This document shows positions 1 to 10,312 of a DNA stretch of 64,000 nucleotides, piece by piece (the first letter of the stretch is position 1; every line of letters starts with the position of its first letter). The stretch comes from an uncultured Gilliamella sp. (GTDB lineage Bacteria; Pseudomonadota; Gammaproteobacteria; Enterobacterales; Orbaceae), in contig CALYPG010000004.1 in assembly GCA_945271295.1 (NCBI GenBank), positions 62,001 to 126,000 on the forward strand, read 5' to 3'. A program made the position numbers and the translations under genes. The notes beneath the pieces were generated by a model. The model was not told where the DNA came from and ran no database searches. It saw nothing but the letters and a program-made list of their open reading frames with translations.

Positions 1-1689
1 AAATTGATTACCTGATAATGTATTTTGTTGTTCTTGTATATAATTCCAAAGGTTAATAAATGCAATAAAATCAGACTCTTTGTCGGCAAATCGACGATGT
101 TTTTCATCTGATGCTTGTTGTTTGTTAAAAGGTCTTTCTCTTGGATCTTGAATTGACAATGCTGCAGTAATAATCATAATTTCTTTACTACAACCTAAAC
201 GTCTTGCATCAACAAGCATTCGCGCTAATCGTGGATCGATCGGCAGTTGAGCTAAAATTTTTCCGATTTCGGTTAAATGATATTGATGATTTTTGGTGTA
301 AATTGCACCTAGTTCTTCTAATAATCGAATTCCATCGCGAATGTATTTAGAATCAGGTGATTCAACAAAAGGAAATGCCGCAATATCCCCTAGTCCCAAT
401 GAAGTCATTTGCAATATTACTGATGCAAGATTGGTACGTAATATTTCCGGTTCGGTAAACTCGGGACGTGATAAAAAATCTTGTTCATCATATAAACGAA
501 TACAAATACCATCAGAAGTCCGACCACATCTTCCTTTACGCTGATTAGCTGAGGCTTGTGATATAGGTTCAATGGGTAGTCGTTGTACTTTTGTTCTATA
601 ACTATAGCGACTGATTCTGGCTAAGCCCGGATCAATAACATATTTAATTCCTGGAACAGTTAATGAGGTTTCAGCAACATTAGTGGCCAGTACTATGCGT
701 CTTTTAGAGTGTAATTGGAATATACGATTTTGTTCAGAAGCCGACAATCTTGCATATAATGGTAAAATTTCAGTATTACGTAGCTCAAATTTATTGAGAA
801 TATCAGCTAAGTCACGAATTTCACGTTCCCCTGTCAAAAAAACTAATATATCTCCATCACTTTCCTGTGAAAGTTCATCAATAGCATTAACAATAGGTTG
901 AAAATCACTATTTTTTTCATCTTCACTATCGTTTTCTTCATTAAGCCAAGGTCGATACCTAACTTCAACAGGATAAGTTCGTCCTGAAACCTCAATAATA
1001 GGAGCTTGATTAAAATGTTTTGAAAAACGTTCAACATCGATTGTAGCTGAGGTAATGATAACTTTTAGGTCTGGTCGTTTAGGTAATAATTGTTTTAAAT
1101 AACCTAAGATAAAATCAATATTTAAACTACGTTCATGCGCTTCATCAATAATAATAGTATCATATTGTAATAATAGTTTATCTTTTTGAATTTCAGCAAG
1201 TAAGATGCCATCTGTCATTAATTTGATTAATGTTGTATCGCTTACATGATCAGAAAATCTAACTTTAAAACCAACCAGATCCCCTATTTCCGTTTTCAGC
1301 TCTTCAGCAATCCGATTAGCAACAGAACGTGCCGCTAATCGCCGTGGTTGAGTATGTCCTATATAACCTTTAACACCTAAACCTAACTCCAAGCAAATTT
1401 TTGGAATTTGAGTGGTTTTACCGGAACCTGTTTCACCGGCAATGATTACCACTTGATGATTTTTGATAGCAGCATAAATATCCTCTTTTTTTTCAACTAC
1501 CGGTAAATTACTGGGGAAATCAATTTGTTTGGGTAACGATTGTACTCGAGCTTCATAATGAATAATCGCCTGCTGTATGGCTGAATCGACTTCATCTATG
1601 TTTTGAGTTTTTCGAATCAATTTACTTATTTTCTGCTTATCAAGGTAAGTCATCGATTCGAGTAGTTTTAATTGTGGTTGAGTTAACAT
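1..1689 (-). CDS. hrpA: ATP-dependent RNA helicase HrpA, N-terminal 563 residues (cut by window edge)
   Basis: DEAH-box RNA helicase of the HrpA type, implicated in mRNA processing and rescue of stalled ribosomes. Reading the minus strand from the ATG at 1689 gives an open frame to base 1 with no stop. Walker A (GETGSGKTT) lies near residue 85, followed by the DEAH box (IIIDEAHERS), the SAT motif (ITSATID) and the C-terminal RecA-lobe motif (QASANQRKGRCGR). The order and spacing match the first ~560 residues of E. coli HrpA (about 1300 residues), so more than half the gene lies beyond the window. A TAA in frame at 1696-1698 fixes the start at 1689. The N-terminus is somewhat shorter than in E. 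coli. Seen: motifs and open frame. Known: the family role. Confidence 0.95.
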   Translation of the reverse strand, partial: MLTQPQLKLLESMTYLDKQKISKLIRKTQNIDEVDSAIQQAIIHYEARVQSLPKQIDFPSNLPVVEKKEDIYAAIKNHQVVIIAGETGSGKTTQIPKICLELGLGVKGYIGHTQPRRLAARSVANRIAEELKTEIGDLVGFKVRFSDHVSDTTLIKLMTDGILLAEIQKDKLLLQYDTIIIDEAHERSLNIDFILGYLKQLLPKRPDLKVIITSATIDVERFSKHFNQAPIIEVSGRTYPVEVRYRPWLNEENDSEDEKNSDFQPIVNAIDELSQESDGDILVFLTGEREIRDLADILNKFELRNTEILPLYARLSASEQNRIFQLHSKRRIVLATNVAETSLTVPGIKYVIDPGLARISRYSYRTKVQRLPIEPISQASANQRKGRCGRTSDGICIRLYDEQDFLSRPEFTEPEILRTNLASVILQMTSLGLGDIAAFPFVESPDSKYIRDGIRLLEELGAIYTKNHQYHLTEIGKILAQLPIDPRLARMLVDARRLGCSKEIMIITAALSIQDPRERPFNKQQASDEKHRRFADKESDFIAFINLWNYIQEQQNTLSGNQF

Positions 1690-1766
1690 AAAGAATTAAA
1701 TATATTAGTTTTATAATAATTACTTTTAATTATAACAAATCTTACCTTTCTTAGGAGTGTGCTTAT

Positions 1767-2186
1767 ATGAAAAAAAACGGTCTTGCGGTTGCATTAGTTG
1801 TCGGTATAACTGTTTTATCAGGATGTAATAAATCTAATATAATATCTGAGACAGATCTTTTGCATCATCGTTTTGTGTTAATCAAAGCTAATAACCATAA
1901 TATTTCATCAGAAAATCAGCTTGAACTAGTTTTTGGAGAAAATATGCATATAACCGGTAAAATGTGTAATCATTTCAGCAGTCAAGTAAGTCTTAAAGAT
2001 GGTATAATCAAAGGATCTGCAATTGCTATGACTAAGATGTTATGTAATGATGAACAATTAGACAAATTAGACTTGACCATCAAACAACTTATTTCCAAAG
2101 GCGCACATATCTCGCTAAATAAAGATCAATTAATTTTAAAAAATGATAATGACAAACTTATTTATCAACTTAAAGACTTAATGTAG
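1767..2186 (+). CDS. hslJ: HslJ-like META-domain lipoprotein
   Basis: 139-residue predicted lipoprotein. The N-terminus is a short lysine-rich stretch, a hydrophobic core and the lipobox VLSGC with Cys20 as the acylation site. The mature part is a single META domain. LLHHRFVL, FGENMHITGKMCNHFS, AMTKMLC and the closing YQLKDLM follow E. coli HslJ closely, including the paired cysteines after ITGKM and AMTKM. E. coli HslJ is heat-inducible and linked to novobiocin resistance; its biochemical role is unsettled. An AGGAG lies about 11 bases before the ATG. It is divergent from hrpA, with about 77 bases between start codons. Confidence 0.88.
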   Translation: MKKNGLAVALVVGITVLSGCNKSNIISETDLLHHRFVLIKANNHNISSENQLELVFGENMHITGKMCNHFSSQVSLKDGIIKGSAIAMTKMLCNDEQLDKLDLTIKQLISKGAHISLNKDQLILKNDNDKLIYQLKDLM

Positions 2187-2489
2187 ATAAACCTATTCAA
2201 TAGTTTAATGAATCAATTTAATAGTTACAACATTATTTGCTTAAACATAAAGCATATTTATACATAAATAACTTTATTTAGAAAATAGTAAAGACTATAA
2301 TAACTACAATTTTTATGGCTCCATATTATTGATGAAATTGATTTATTCCTCATATATTATATGTGAATTCGGTAACTATTCTTCTGTTACTTATGCCCTT
2401 TTATATGCCAATCATTCTGATACTCTGACCTTGGATTATTTAAAATTTAACCTTTAACCTTTAACCTTAACAACTTAGTAGATGATATT
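2187..2489. other. Intergenic region upstream of pykF
   Basis: About 300 AT-rich bases with no credible ORF. It should carry the pykF promoter. The one notable structure is the heptamer tandem repeat directly before the gene. No strong Shine-Dalgarno precedes the pykF ATG. Confidence 0.6.
2446..2471 (+). repeat. Tandem heptamer TTTAACC, about 3.7 copies
   Basis: Three exact consecutive copies of TTTAACC (2446, 2453, 2460) and a partial fourth, ending 18 bases before the pykF start codon. It therefore lies in the 5' leader or core promoter. Copy-number change by slippage could alter leader length without touching the coding frame. Confidence 0.85.
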
Positions 2490-3902
2490 ATGAAAAAGAC
2501 AAAAATTGTTTGTACCATTGGACCAAAATCTGAATCAAAAGAAATGCTGACAAAGCTATTGAACGCTGGCATGAATGTTATGCGTTTAAATTTTTCCCAT
2601 GGTGATTATGAAGAGCATGGTAACCGAATAAAAAACTTACGTGAAGTGATGCAAGAAACTGGATTAAAAGCAGCAATCATGTTGGATACAAAAGGTCCTG
2701 AAATCCGTACCATTAAATTAGAAGGTGGTAATGATGTCTCACTTACTGCAGGCCAAACTTTCACATTCACAACCGATAAATCTGTGATTGGTAATTCAGA
2801 GCGTGTTGCCGTAACTTATGATGGCTTTGCCCATGATCTTAAACCTGGTAATCGTGTTTTAGTTGATGATGGTTTAATAGCCATGGATGTTAAAGAAATT
2901 AAAGGCAACGAAGTTATTTGTACTGTTTTAAATAATGGTGATTTAGGTGAAAATAAAGGTATTAATTTACCGGGTGTTTCTATCAAATTACCAGCACTGG
3001 CTGAAAAAGATAAAAATGATCTTATCTTTGGTTGTGAACAAGGTGTTGATTTTATCGCTGCTTCTTTTATTCGTAAACGTTCAGATGTTGAAGACATTCG
3101 TTCACATTTGAAAGCTCATGGTGGTGAAGATATCAAAATCATATCTAAAATTGAAAACCAAGAAGGTTTAGATAATTTTGATGAAATCCTTGAAGCTTCT
3201 GATGGCATTATGGTTGCTCGCGGTGATTTAGGTGTTGAAATCGCTGTTGAAGAAGTTATTTTTGCTCAAAAAATGATGATCCATAAATGTAACAGAGCGT
3301 CAAAACCTGTTATTACCGCAACACAAATGCTAGACTCAATGATCAAAAATCCACGCCCTACTCGCGCTGAAGCTGGAGATGTGGCTAATGCAATCATAGA
3401 TGGTACTGATGCTGTCATGCTTTCGGGTGAAAGTGCTAAAGGAAAATATCCACTTGAAACTGTTAATGTCATGGCTACTATCTGTAAACGAACTGACAAA
3501 ACAATTCCTGCATCTTTAGAATTAAACTCAAAAGAAGAAACTTTACGTATTACAGCTGCGGTTTGTTGTGGTGCGGTTGAAATTGCAGAACGCTTAAATG
3601 CTCCATTAATCGTTGTTGCTACTCGTAGTGGTAAATCAGCTCGTGAAGTTCGTCATTATTTTCCGAAGGCTCGTATTTTAGCTCTTTCATCTAGTCAAAA
3701 AACCGTTAATCAATTAGCTGTATCAAAAGGTGTTGAACCAATATTAATTGATGCAATTAATTCGACTGACGACTTTTATCGTTTAGGTAAAGAAATGGCA
3801 ATGAAAATTTGTGGTTTAAAACAAGGGGATATTATTGTCATGGTATCCGGTGCTCTTGTACCAAGTGGAACAACAAATACAACCTCTGTTCATCGTATTT
3901 AA
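2490..3902 (+). CDS. pykF: Pyruvate kinase I
   Basis: Final step of glycolysis: phosphoenolpyruvate + ADP to pyruvate + ATP, in the cytoplasm. The 470 residues equal the length of E. coli PykF. Family motifs appear in order: [12 protein letters not shown] at the N-terminus, the active-site [16 protein letters not shown], the B-domain LVDDGLIA, the catalytic-lysine segment [18 protein letters not shown] and [10 protein letters not shown]. The C-terminal domain ends in the allosteric region ([14 protein letters not shown]). It is monocistronic, with a strong hairpin terminator 80 bases downstream. PykF-type enzymes are activated by fructose 1,6-bisphosphate; that regulation is inferred from the family. 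Confidence 0.97.
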   Translation: MKKTKIVCTIGPKSESKEMLTKLLNAGMNVMRLNFSHGDYEEHGNRIKNLREVMQETGLKAAIMLDTKGPEIRTIKLEGGNDVSLTAGQTFTFTTDKSVIGNSERVAVTYDGFAHDLKPGNRVLVDDGLIAMDVKEIKGNEVICTVLNNGDLGENKGINLPGVSIKLPALAEKDKNDLIFGCEQGVDFIAASFIRKRSDVEDIRSHLKAHGGEDIKIISKIENQEGLDNFDEILEASDGIMVARGDLGVEIAVEEVIFAQKMMIHKCNRASKPVITATQMLDSMIKNPRPTRAEAGDVANAIIDGTDAVMLSGESAKGKYPLETVNVMATICKRTDKTIPASLELNSKEETLRITAAVCCGAVEIAERLNAPLIVVATRSGKSAREVRHYFPKARILALSSSQKTVNQLAVSKGVEPILIDAINSTDDFYRLGKEMAMKICGLKQGDIIVMVSGALVPSGTTNTTSVHRI

Positions 3903-3980
3903 TTAAATTTATATTGTGTTGTATGTTCAATTATCAATAACAATATTTGATGACTTGATTAACAAAAGCATGACAAAATA

Positions 3981-4010
3981 AAAAAGCTAGCTATTTGCTA
4001 GCTTTTTTTT
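3981..4010 (+). terminator. Rho-independent terminator of pykF
   Basis: 11-bp stem AAAAAGCTAGC / GCTAGCTTTTT with a 5-base loop (TATTT), followed by further Ts. It lies between pykF and ppk on the coding strand. Confidence 0.92.
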
Positions 4011-4063
4011 TAACTTAAGTTATGCTGTAATAAATTGAATTACATGAATTGTAAGAGAAAAAA

Positions 4064-6136
4064 ATGAGTGAAGAAAAAATGTATATACCTAAGGAACTCA
4101 GTTGGCTATCTTTTAATCAACGAGTTTTACAAGAAGCCGCAGATAAGACTAATCCTCTTATTGAGCGAATTCGATTTTTAGGTATTTATTCAAGTAATCT
4201 TGATGAATTTTATAAAGTTCAATTTGCTAACTTAAAAAAATATGTCCTAATAGAACAAGAACAAGGACATTCGTCTTCATCTAATGCTAAACATTTATTA
4301 CGTCAAGTTAATCAGAAAGTTATTCAACTAGAATTGCAATTTGATCAACTTTATAATGAATTACTACTAGAAATGGCTCGAAACCAGATTTTTTTGATTA
4401 ATGAACGACAATTATCTTCGTATCAAGAAAATTGGATTAGAAATTATTATAAACAAAATTTGAGACAATTCATCACCCCTATTCTCCTTGATAGCCATAC
4501 AGAACTTATTCAATTTTTAAAAGATGATCATGCTTATTTAGCGGTAGAAATCATCTGTCACGATAATATTAGTTATGCTTTACTTGAATTACCAACTGAT
4601 CATGTTCCTCGTTTTGTATTGTTACCTTCTGAAGTTTCAACTAAAAATAAATCAATCATCTTTCTGGATAATATTTTACGCTATTGTTTATCTGATATTT
4701 TTAAGGTTTTTTTCGATGCAACTGAATTAAATGCTTATTCCATTAATATTAATCGAGACGCTGAATACGAATTAAATACCGAATTGGATAGCTTACTTGA
4801 ATTAATGTCCCAAGGTTTAAAACAACGTTTGACTGCTCAACCTGTACGTTTTACGTATCAAAAGGATATGCCTAAAGCATTATTTGAATTACTGATTAAT
4901 AAATTGAGATTAACCGAACAAGATGCAATGCAAGGCGGACGTTATCCAAATTTTAAAGATCTTGTCAAATTCCCTGATTTAGGTGGGAAAAATTTATTAA
5001 ATAAAAAATTGCCAAGCCTTGCTTATAATCGATTTAAACAGTTTAGAAATGCCTTTGCTACTATTAAAAATCGAGATGTTTTACTTTATTACCCTTATTA
5101 TTCCTTTGGTCATGTATTAGAAATTATGCGTCAAGCATCGTTCGATCCAGCAGTCACCCATATACGAATGAATATCTATCGAGTAGCCAAAGATTCGCGT
5201 TTTATCCATGCTGCTATTAATGCTGCTAATAATGGTAAAAAAGTGACGGTAGTGGTTGAATTACAGGCTCGTTTTGATGAAGAAGCGAATATTAAATGGG
5301 CAAAAAGATTGATCAGTAGTGGCATTAAGGTCATTTATTCCCAACCAAAACTGAAAATTCATGCCAAATTATTTTTAATCGATCGTAAGGAAGAGGAGCA
5401 AATTGTCCGCTATGCTCATATTGGTTCCGGAAATTTTAACGAAAAAACTGCTCGTGTCTACACAGACTTTTCATTATTAACTGCAGATCCGGCTATTACT
5501 GACGAAGTGATTAAAGTGTTTAACTTTATTGAAAATCCATTCAAACCCGTATCCTTTAATCATTTATTAGTATCACCACAAAATACACGTTTACGCTTTC
5601 ATGAATTTATCGAACGTGAAATAGCAAATGCTAAATCAGGCAAAGTAGCAGGCATTTATCTCAAACTTAATGCTATTACCGATAAAGAAATGATAAAACA
5701 GCTATATCGTGCTTCATGTGCTGGAGTAAAAATAAGAATTATCGTGCGAGGTACCTGCGTATTAGTACCAAAAATACCAAATTTAAGTGAAAATATATTT
5801 GTTACAAGTATTGTAGATCAATTTTTGGAACATGCTCGTGTTTATATTTTTGAAAATAATGGACAAAAAGATACATATATTTCGTCAGCAGATTGGATGC
5901 CTCGTAATATAGATAATCGCATTGAAGTTGGTGTAAGAATTTTTGATCCTAGTATAAAATCAACTATTCATGATATTTTCAATATTCAATGTAATGATAA
6001 TGTTAAAGCTCGTATTATTGATAAAGATAACATGAATAACTATGTACAAAGAGGCAATAAGAAAAAAATAAGAGCTCAACATGCAATTTACGATTATTTG
6101 AAACAATTAGAAATCCACAATAAGGATGTTTCATAG
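4064..6136 (+). CDS. ppk: Polyphosphate kinase 1
   Basis: Reversible transfer of ATP gamma-phosphate onto polyphosphate; a peripheral membrane enzyme in E. coli. 690 residues, the standard length. The N-terminal domain ([16 protein letters not shown]) leads into the phospholipase-D-like catalytic domains. The HxK motif IHAKLFLID holds the histidine that is autophosphorylated in the family, and is followed by [20 protein letters not shown]. The C-terminal domain contains SSADWMPRN and RIEVGVRI. The stop codon overlaps the GTG start of ppx by one base, so the two genes form a coupled operon for making and degrading polyphosphate. Confidence 0.96.
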   Translation: MSEEKMYIPKELSWLSFNQRVLQEAADKTNPLIERIRFLGIYSSNLDEFYKVQFANLKKYVLIEQEQGHSSSSNAKHLLRQVNQKVIQLELQFDQLYNELLLEMARNQIFLINERQLSSYQENWIRNYYKQNLRQFITPILLDSHTELIQFLKDDHAYLAVEIICHDNISYALLELPTDHVPRFVLLPSEVSTKNKSIIFLDNILRYCLSDIFKVFFDATELNAYSININRDAEYELNTELDSLLELMSQGLKQRLTAQPVRFTYQKDMPKALFELLINKLRLTEQDAMQGGRYPNFKDLVKFPDLGGKNLLNKKLPSLAYNRFKQFRNAFATIKNRDVLLYYPYYSFGHVLEIMRQASFDPAVTHIRMNIYRVAKDSRFIHAAINAANNGKKVTVVVELQARFDEEANIKWAKRLISSGIKVIYSQPKLKIHAKLFLIDRKEEEQIVRYAHIGSGNFNEKTARVYTDFSLLTADPAITDEVIKVFNFIENPFKPVSFNHLLVSPQNTRLRFHEFIEREIANAKSGKVAGIYLKLNAITDKEMIKQLYRASCAGVKIRIIVRGTCVLVPKIPNLSENIFVTSIVDQFLEHARVYIFENNGQKDTYISSADWMPRNIDNRIEVGVRIFDPSIKSTIHDIFNIQCNDNVKARIIDKDNMNNYVQRGNKKKIRAQHAIYDYLKQLEIHNKDVS

Positions 6137-7659
6137 TGAATAAATTTAATGAATATGCGGTAATTGATTTAGGTTCAAATAGTTTTCATATGGTAATTGC
6201 GCGTTGCATTGATGGAGCAATTCAAATTATTTATAAAAATAAACAAAATGTCCATTTAGCAACGGGGCTAAATTCCAATCAAGAATTGAGTGAATCTAGT
6301 CTTAAACGTGGTATAGATTGTCTTACTTTATTTGCAGAAAGATTAAATGGTTTCCCTGCTGACAATGTTAGAATTGTTGCGACTCATACTTTACGAGTTG
6401 CAAAAAATAGACATCAATTTTTAACTGCAGCAGCAAAGATATTACCCTATCCGGTAGAAATTATTTCCGGTCAAGAAGAAGCTCGCTTAATTTACTTAGG
6501 TACCATGATTATGGAACCTACTTCCGCATCTGATACTAAATTTGTGATAGATATTGGAGGGGGGTCAACTGAAATTGCAATAGGAAAAGGAAATGGCTTG
6601 AAACCAATAATTGTAGACAGTCGCCCTATGGGATGTGTAACATACGCGAAACAATTTTTCCCAGATCAACAGATTAATAAAAATGCTTTTCAACAAGCAA
6701 AATTAGCTGCTGAACAGCAAATAGAATGCATGATAAATATTATAAAAAAACAAAATATTACAATTGCATTTGGTACATCTGGTACCATAAAAAGTATCTA
6801 TAATATATTGCTAGATCTTGGTGTAAGTGATGGCATAATTACCCCTAAAAGATTAAATGATTTAATCAGTTATGTACTAGAGTTTAAATCTTCTCAAGAA
6901 ATTGATTATCCTTCTCTTTCTAAAGAAAGAAAAACTGTTTTTGTCAGTGGCTTAGCTATATTCAATGGTGTTTTTGATGCTTTAGGGTTAGAAGCATTAC
7001 AATATAGTCCAAGTGCATTACGCGAAGGTGTTTTATATGAATTAATTGATAAACCTAATTATGGTGATATAAGACAAACTACTGCCCTATCACTTGCCCA
7101 ACATTATAATATTGATAAACGTCATGCTGAGCAAGTTGTGAAGACAGCTAAATATCTCTTTTCCCAATGGAAAGAACAGTCATCTTTAACTATTCCAATT
7201 AATTTAGAAGCAATTTTATATTGGGCCGCACAATTACATGAAGTTGGATTGAAAATTAATTTTTCATCTATTCATAAACATTCCAGTTATATTTTATTAA
7301 ATAGCAATCTACCTGGATTTAATGAAGAACAACAATTATTATTAGCTACACTAGTTCGTTATCATAGAAAATCAATAAATATCGATGAATTACCCTATTT
7401 TAGTCTATTTGAATATAAGCATATCATTCCACTTTTACAAATTCTTAGATTATCAATCTTGATCAATAACCAACGAAATGCAGAACTTGATTTACATGCT
7501 TTTCATTTAAAATTAGCTAATAATAAACTAACAGAAATTACCCTAGAAATTAATAAAATATTTATCAAAAATAATAAACTTATTTTACTAGACTTAGAAC
7601 AAGAGCAGAAATATTGGAACTCAGTCAATCACTGGAAATTATTAATTGAAACGCACTAA
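6136..7659 (+). CDS. ppx: Exopolyphosphatase (Ppx/GppA family)
   Basis: Processively removes terminal phosphate from polyphosphate. 507 residues, as expected for Ppx. The N-terminal ASKHA fold is visible as AVIDLGSNSFHMVIAR, VIDIGGGSTEIAIG and GTSGTIKS, and a helical HD-like C-terminal half contains AAQLHEVGL. The start is a GTG at 6136 that shares its G with the ppk stop (TAGTG), which implies translational coupling. Ppx is preferred over the paralogue GppA because of this gene order. Confidence 0.93.
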   Translation: MNKFNEYAVIDLGSNSFHMVIARCIDGAIQIIYKNKQNVHLATGLNSNQELSESSLKRGIDCLTLFAERLNGFPADNVRIVATHTLRVAKNRHQFLTAAAKILPYPVEIISGQEEARLIYLGTMIMEPTSASDTKFVIDIGGGSTEIAIGKGNGLKPIIVDSRPMGCVTYAKQFFPDQQINKNAFQQAKLAAEQQIECMINIIKKQNITIAFGTSGTIKSIYNILLDLGVSDGIITPKRLNDLISYVLEFKSSQEIDYPSLSKERKTVFVSGLAIFNGVFDALGLEALQYSPSALREGVLYELIDKPNYGDIRQTTALSLAQHYNIDKRHAEQVVKTAKYLFSQWKEQSSLTIPINLEAILYWAAQLHEVGLKINFSSIHKHSSYILLNSNLPGFNEEQQLLLATLVRYHRKSINIDELPYFSLFEYKHIIPLLQILRLSILINNQRNAELDLHAFHLKLANNKLTEITLEINKIFIKNNKLILLDLEQEQKYWNSVNHWKLLIETH

Positions 7660-7778
7660 CTTTTAATAACCTTTATAGATAATTAGATTAGTTATTATTA
7701 TAAAATTGTCATTAAATAAAATATCGCCAACATATGTTGACGACATAAATAAGGAAATAAATATTATATGATAGGATA

Positions 7779-9239
7779 TTAGTTTAAGCCTAATATCTTC
7801 CACCATAAAATTCCAACAGTAAATACTATTAATAAATTTACCACACTACATATAAAACCAACCTTCCACCATGTTTTTACTGGTACAAATCCTTCAGCAA
7901 ATAATAATGGGTTTCTAGCATTAGCAAATTGAGTAATTGAACCGAAATAGTTAGTACAAATAACTAATGCAAAAATAGCAATAAAAGTTGGTACCCCAAG
8001 CGAAATTGCTACTGATAAAAACACAGGGAATAATGCTGCAATGTGCGCATTTCCACTGGCAAAGAAGTAGTGTAAATAAACATAAGCAACGCATAAAATA
8101 ACCAATACAAGAATCCAACTGCTTTCACCCAAATTACTCTGTACTAGTTTGCCAATAGTATCTCCTAACCATTTAGTTACACCAAGTTTATTAATTTGCC
8201 CTGCCATCATTAATAACGCAGCAAACCAAATTAATGTATCCCAAGCTGATTTTTCACCTTTTACATCATCCCAACTCAACACTCCAGTTAATAACAAAAT
8301 AGTCAAACCAATAAAAGCAGTTGTAGTTCCTTCAATGCCAAAATTACCACCACAAATCCAAAGTACTAACAACAAAATCACCGTTATGCCCATGATTATT
8401 TCTTTAGTGGTTATTCCACCCATTTTTTTGAGTTCATCTACAGCCATTCTAGGTGCTTCGGGAGTTTTTTTAAGTTCTGGATTAGTTAAAAAATATATAA
8501 CTAGAGGAATAACAATAAAAGATACTAGACAAGGTACAATTGCCGCAATGAACCATTGTGCCCACCCTAAAGTGATATTTAAATTTGTGGTCACCAGTTT
8601 TGCAGCTAATAAATTACCGGTAAATGCCGTTAAAAACATTGCCGATGTAATATCATTAACATGACTAATGGTCAACATTAAAAATGTCCCAATTCGGTTT
8701 CTTGATTCATCTTTCGGATTAGAATTAAAGTTAATTGATAAAGCTTCGGCAATTGGATAAATCACGCCTCCGGCTCGAGCAGTTGTACTTGGAATAGCGG
8801 GTGCTAATGCGATATCTGTCACTGACAAGCCATATGCTAATCCAAGTGTATTTTTCCCCAAAATTTTAACTAAATAGTAAGCAATACGTTTACTTAACCC
8901 TGTTTTTATAAATCCTCGAGCGATCATAAAAGCAATAACAATAAGCCAAATAAGACTACTGTTTAATTCACTTAAAGATATTTTGATTGATTCAGTTGCA
9001 TTTGTGGCTCCCGATGGTCTTAATATTGCAAATACAGTAATAGCTAATAATCCAATTGCGCCAATCGGCATTATTTCAGCGACAATACAGGCAATTGTTG
9101 CTACAAAAACGATACTAGTTCGCCAACCTTGGATCGTTATACCTTCCGGAGGTGAAATAAATAGCCATAATATTGCAGAAACTGCAATAATAATAATCAA
9201 TGGAAACCATTTTACTGACGGTTTTTTCACTATATTCAT
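7779..9239 (-). CDS. DASS-family anion (di/tricarboxylate) transporter
   Basis: 486-residue polytopic inner-membrane protein of the divalent anion:Na+ symporter family (SLC13/CitT-like), with about 11-14 hydrophobic segments. Two family substrate/sodium-site regions are visible: PSTTARAGGVIYPI in the first half and SITQFANARNPLLF in the second. Length and motifs resemble CitT and plastid-type 2-oxoglutarate/malate carriers. A Shine-Dalgarno (AAGGAAAA) precedes the ATG. It follows the flavin reductase and apbE on the same strand after a 92-base gap, so it probably imports fumarate or another dicarboxylate, perhaps in exchange for succinate. The substrate is inferred from context only. Confidence 0.85.
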   Translation of the reverse strand: MNIVKKPSVKWFPLIIIIAVSAILWLFISPPEGITIQGWRTSIVFVATIACIVAEIMPIGAIGLLAITVFAILRPSGATNATESIKISLSELNSSLIWLIVIAFMIARGFIKTGLSKRIAYYLVKILGKNTLGLAYGLSVTDIALAPAIPSTTARAGGVIYPIAEALSINFNSNPKDESRNRIGTFLMLTISHVNDITSAMFLTAFTGNLLAAKLVTTNLNITLGWAQWFIAAIVPCLVSFIVIPLVIYFLTNPELKKTPEAPRMAVDELKKMGGITTKEIIMGITVILLLVLWICGGNFGIEGTTTAFIGLTILLLTGVLSWDDVKGEKSAWDTLIWFAALLMMAGQINKLGVTKWLGDTIGKLVQSNLGESSWILVLVILCVAYVYLHYFFASGNAHIAALFPVFLSVAISLGVPTFIAIFALVICTNYFGSITQFANARNPLLFAEGFVPVKTWWKVGFICSVVNLLIVFTVGILWWKILGLN

Positions 9240-9331
9240 AGTATTTTCCTTTTCAATTTTAAATCACTCAAATTTTATTCATAAGCAAATATTATATGTT
9301 GTATACAATGCCTTTATTCATTTATTAGATA

Positions 9332-10297
9332 TTAGTAATAGCTGATTAAATATTGTTTATCTAGCAATTTGAAAGAAATATTTTCATGATTTACCAATGC
9401 TATCGTTTTATTTTTTAATAAAAAAATGGCTGATATATTTTGATGTTTTTGCAAAAATTTTTTGCTTCTTTCAATGCCTAATCCATATAAAATAGTTGAA
9501 TAAATATCTCCCTCTAGTGAGGTATTTGAAATAATTGTGACACTTTCTAATTCATTGTCTAATGGATATCCTGTTGTAGGATTAAAAATATGATGGTATA
9601 AACGATTGTTTTGAATAAAAAAACGCTCATAAATACCAGAGGTCACGACTGATTTATTATTAACGTTAAAAATACCCACTAACTCATTATTAAACGAAAA
9701 TGGTTTTCTCAATCCTACATGCCAATATCCATCTTCACTTAAAAGTGATTGTCCTATTGTTAGTACATTCCCACCTAAATTGATTATGGCTTGATGAATA
9801 TTATGCTTACATAGAATAATCTTAGTTATATCGGCTATATAACCTTTGGCTATTGCGCCTAAATCAATTTCCATTCCCTCTTTTTTCAAAAAAACGGATT
9901 GTATTGCTGAATTAAGTTCAATGTCCTCTGGCTTAGTTAATAATAATTGTTGTTTAATTTGCTCATCATTGGGAACTTGATGTCCCTTAAATCCAATCTT
10001 CCAAAGTTTTACTAACGGGCCAATTGCTAAATTAAAGCAATTATTAGGTATAAGACTCACTTTATATGCTTGTTCAATTAAAGAAAACACAACTTGACTA
10101 ACTATGACTGGATGTTTTCCTGCAGCTAAATTAACTGACATAACTTCAGATAATTGACGATTTACTGTCAATTTATCCTCAAGCATACTAATGGTTTTAA
10201 AAACAATTTTAGCTACAGTTTCATTAGGTTCTAAAAGTGTTAATGAAACCGTGGTTCCCAGTAAAGTTTTGTTATATTCGTAAGTCGTGTTTTCCAT
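9332..10297 (-). CDS. apbE: FAD:protein FMN transferase (ApbE), cytoplasmic form
   Basis: Transfers FMN from FAD onto a Thr/Ser of target FMN-binding domains. 321 residues from the ATG at 10297; a TTG nine bases upstream is possible but less likely. ApbE family signatures are present: EIDLGAIAKGYIADI, NLGGNVLTIG, a TSGIYERFF segment and HHIFNPTTGYPLDN. There is no signal peptide or lipobox, unlike the periplasmic ApbE that serves Nqr/Rnf, so this copy should act in the cytoplasm. It begins 15 bases after the end of the reductase gene, whose central domain carries the flavinylation motif. That reductase is the obvious client. Confidence 0.93.
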   Translation of the reverse strand: MENTTYEYNKTLLGTTVSLTLLEPNETVAKIVFKTISMLEDKLTVNRQLSEVMSVNLAAGKHPVIVSQVVFSLIEQAYKVSLIPNNCFNLAIGPLVKLWKIGFKGHQVPNDEQIKQQLLLTKPEDIELNSAIQSVFLKKEGMEIDLGAIAKGYIADITKIILCKHNIHQAIINLGGNVLTIGQSLLSEDGYWHVGLRKPFSFNNELVGIFNVNNKSVVTSGIYERFFIQNNRLYHHIFNPTTGYPLDNELESVTIISNTSLEGDIYSTILYGLGIERSKKFLQKHQNISAIFLLKNKTIALVNHENISFKLLDKQYLISYY

Positions 10298-10312
10298 ATC
10301 AAACAAAATAAA

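Noticed and set aside
8149..9345. Two long plus-strand frames opposite the DASS transporter
   Set aside because: Antisense shadows of a clear membrane protein gene; composition follows the complementary codons and no start signal is present.
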